Below, in pieces: positions 63,443 to 64,000 of a stretch of DNA of 64,000 bases (the first letter of the stretch is position 1; every line of letters begins with the position of its first letter). Position numbers and translations under genes: made by a program. Source of the DNA: Phaeosaccion multiseriatum (taxonomy: Eukaryota > Ochrophyta, other classes); contig OZ218950.1 of NCBI GenBank assembly GCA_965112735.1, positions 6,324,001 to 6,388,000 on the forward strand. Direction: 5' to 3'. The notes beneath the pieces are model-generated. The model was not told the DNA's origin. It worked only from the letters and a program-made list of their open reading frames with translations, and made no database searches.

Positions 63443-63858
63443 AGAGAGGAGAGAGAGACAGAGATTGAGAGAGAGAGAGAGACAGAGACAGAGAGAGAGA
63501 CAGAGACAGAGAGAGATAAGAGGAGAGAGAGACAGACAGAGAGAGACAGACAGAGACAGAGATAGATAGATAGAGAGAGAGAGAGCACGCTAGACAGAGC
63601 AACGCACAGCACATACTCAGAGCGAGAGGGCGCCCTTGCCAGCGCGGCCCTGGGCCTCCGGCGCATGTTGGTTCCCCACGCACAGAGTGCGCCGCTACTC
63701 ACAGATCTGTCTCGTACATGACGCCACCCACCATCCCGTTGAGAACGGGATTGAGGCCGTGAGTGGCAAACACGTCGTCGATGAGAGAGGGGTCGAAGGA
63801 AGAGCGGAGAGGGACGGGGTCATAGCTGGACACCGGGGACAGGTCCTCCTTCAGCAGC
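53143..63858 (-). CDS. Haem peroxidase-DOMON-cytochrome b561-cytochrome b5-FAD/NAD reductase fusion (5' end beyond window)
   Basis: Minus-strand exons, phases agreeing at all but one junction: 63858-63703, 63249-63083, 62875-62825, 62612-62482, 62329-61956, 61501-61402, 60969-60522, 60103-59829, 59617-59447, 59242-59072, 58883-58836, 58677-58511, 58288-58214, 58025-57830, 57541-57398, 57201-57117, 56912-56324, 56000-55815, 55486-55434, 54991 to about 54500, 54208-53816, 53205-53143. Order: C-terminal half of an animal-type peroxidase ([43 protein letters not shown]); DOMON ([32 protein letters not shown]); cytochrome b561 with helical His ([46 protein letters not shown]); cytochrome b5 ([19 protein letters not shown]); reductase ([39 protein letters not shown], terminal LFLD). 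The donor near 54500 is unresolved. Acidic insert in the NAD half. Probably a membrane redox chain from cytosolic NAD(P)H to an extracellular haem. Confidence 0.85.
53398..53714. repeat. GACA microsatellite in the last intron of the fusion gene
   Basis: About 310 bases of (ACAG)n with GGATAGACAGACAGAC.GACTGACAG variants duplicated at about 53480 and 53550. It reads as Thr-Asp-Arg-Gln or Cys-Leu-Ser-Val repeats, which are not proteins. It lies between exons 53816 and 53205. Confidence 0.95.
55009..55260. repeat. GGA-rich and (CAGT)n tracts in fusion-gene intron
   Basis: Purine-rich GAGGAG sequence fills 55009-55260 between exons 54991 and 55434, followed by eleven CAGT units at 55321-55366. 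Confidence 0.85.
57210..57358. repeat. Cluster of the dispersed motif GTTGGTGATACAG
   Basis: Within the 197-base intron 57202-57397 there are at least eight variants of CAGTTGGTGATACAG (for example GCAGTTGGTGATACAGGGC, AAGTTGGTGATACAG, CAGTTAGTGATATG, AAGTTAGTGATACAG), in the same orientation. Single copies occur throughout the window. Confidence 0.85.
58395..58480. repeat. CCCCT pentanucleotide repeat
   Basis: About fifteen CCCCT units in the intron between exons 58511 and 58288 of the fusion gene, followed by CCCT units. Confidence 0.9.
63300..63590. repeat. GA-rich microsatellite in fusion-gene intron
   Basis: Nearly 300 bases of GAGA with CAGA interruptions between exons 63703 and 63249. 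Confidence 0.9.
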
Positions 63859-64000
63859 CTAAGGGGGTGGGGGAGGGATGTACATGTGCATGAAAGCACG
63901 AAAAGTGGTGGTCGCGAAGGTGGGGGTAATGGTGGTGGTGGTGGTGGTGGTGGTGATGGTGGTGGTGGTTGTGGTGGTGGTTGTGATGGTTGTGATGGTG
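63859..64000. other. Intron continuing past the right edge
   Basis: The first visible exon begins with one base that completes a codon, so an upstream exon exists outside the window. The sequence ends in a (GGT)n tract from about 63930. Confidence 0.7.

Noticed and set aside
53143-63858. Dual oxidase or NADPH oxidase (DUOX/NOX)
   Set aside because: The membrane domain has b561 and DOMON motifs with a separate b5 HPGG domain, not the six-helix gp91phox arrangement; no EF-hands were seen.

Overview
This is eukaryotic nuclear DNA, most likely from a photosynthetic stramenopile (ochrophyte alga). The evidence is GC-rich genes split by short GT-AG introns, and a NAD(P)-binding protein whose leader ends in a Phe-containing cleavage site resembling the heterokont bipartite plastid signal (the 'ASAFAP' type). 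FNIP-like repeat proteins and an A20-type OTU protease are compatible with this. Genus is not determinable by eye. Most introns and spacers are filled with microsatellites, which create many long meaningless open frames. Exon joins below were made by hand from splice consensus, reading-phase continuity and protein-family alignment from memory.

Layout. 1-9378: three tandem copies of a two-gene module, an FNIP-like repeat gene alternating with a small TPR-like gene; a fourth, inverted copy lies at 44218-47600. A 258-bp terminal-inverted-repeat element and a 5'-truncated LINE fragment, each with its own target duplication, sit between copies B and C. 10214-13247 (-): plastid-type NAD(P)-binding/NmrA-like protein. 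13389-18470 (+): PX-AGC (SGK/S6K-like) kinase. 19199-22265 (-): SIRT4-like sirtuin. 22432-28790: a large foldback region, two ~1-kb inverted satellite arms flanking a secreted Cys-rich VWD/root-cap-like gene (23774-26168, -). 29562-31883 (-): acidic protein with a C-terminal membrane helix. 32189-43932 (+): complete 14-exon ABCC transporter with a 2.7-kb minisatellite in intron 10. 47721-50662 (-): OTU deubiquitinase. 51004-52695 (+): RBMX2/IST3 splicing factor. 53143 to beyond the right edge (-): one very long gene joining an animal-type haem peroxidase, a DOMON domain, cytochrome b561, cytochrome b5 and an FAD/NAD reductase.

The most interesting items are that peroxidase-to-reductase fusion (an electron chain resembling DUOX in logic but built from different parts), two short motifs (GTTGGTGATACAG and GATGGCAGTGGATG) scattered through introns and, for the first, inside coding exons, the family of elements ending in TCGGCYCCAG, and the rearranged FNIP/TPR cluster. 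The single-copy genes look like unrelated housekeeping or signalling functions; apart from the FNIP/TPR module I see no evidence of a functional gene cluster.
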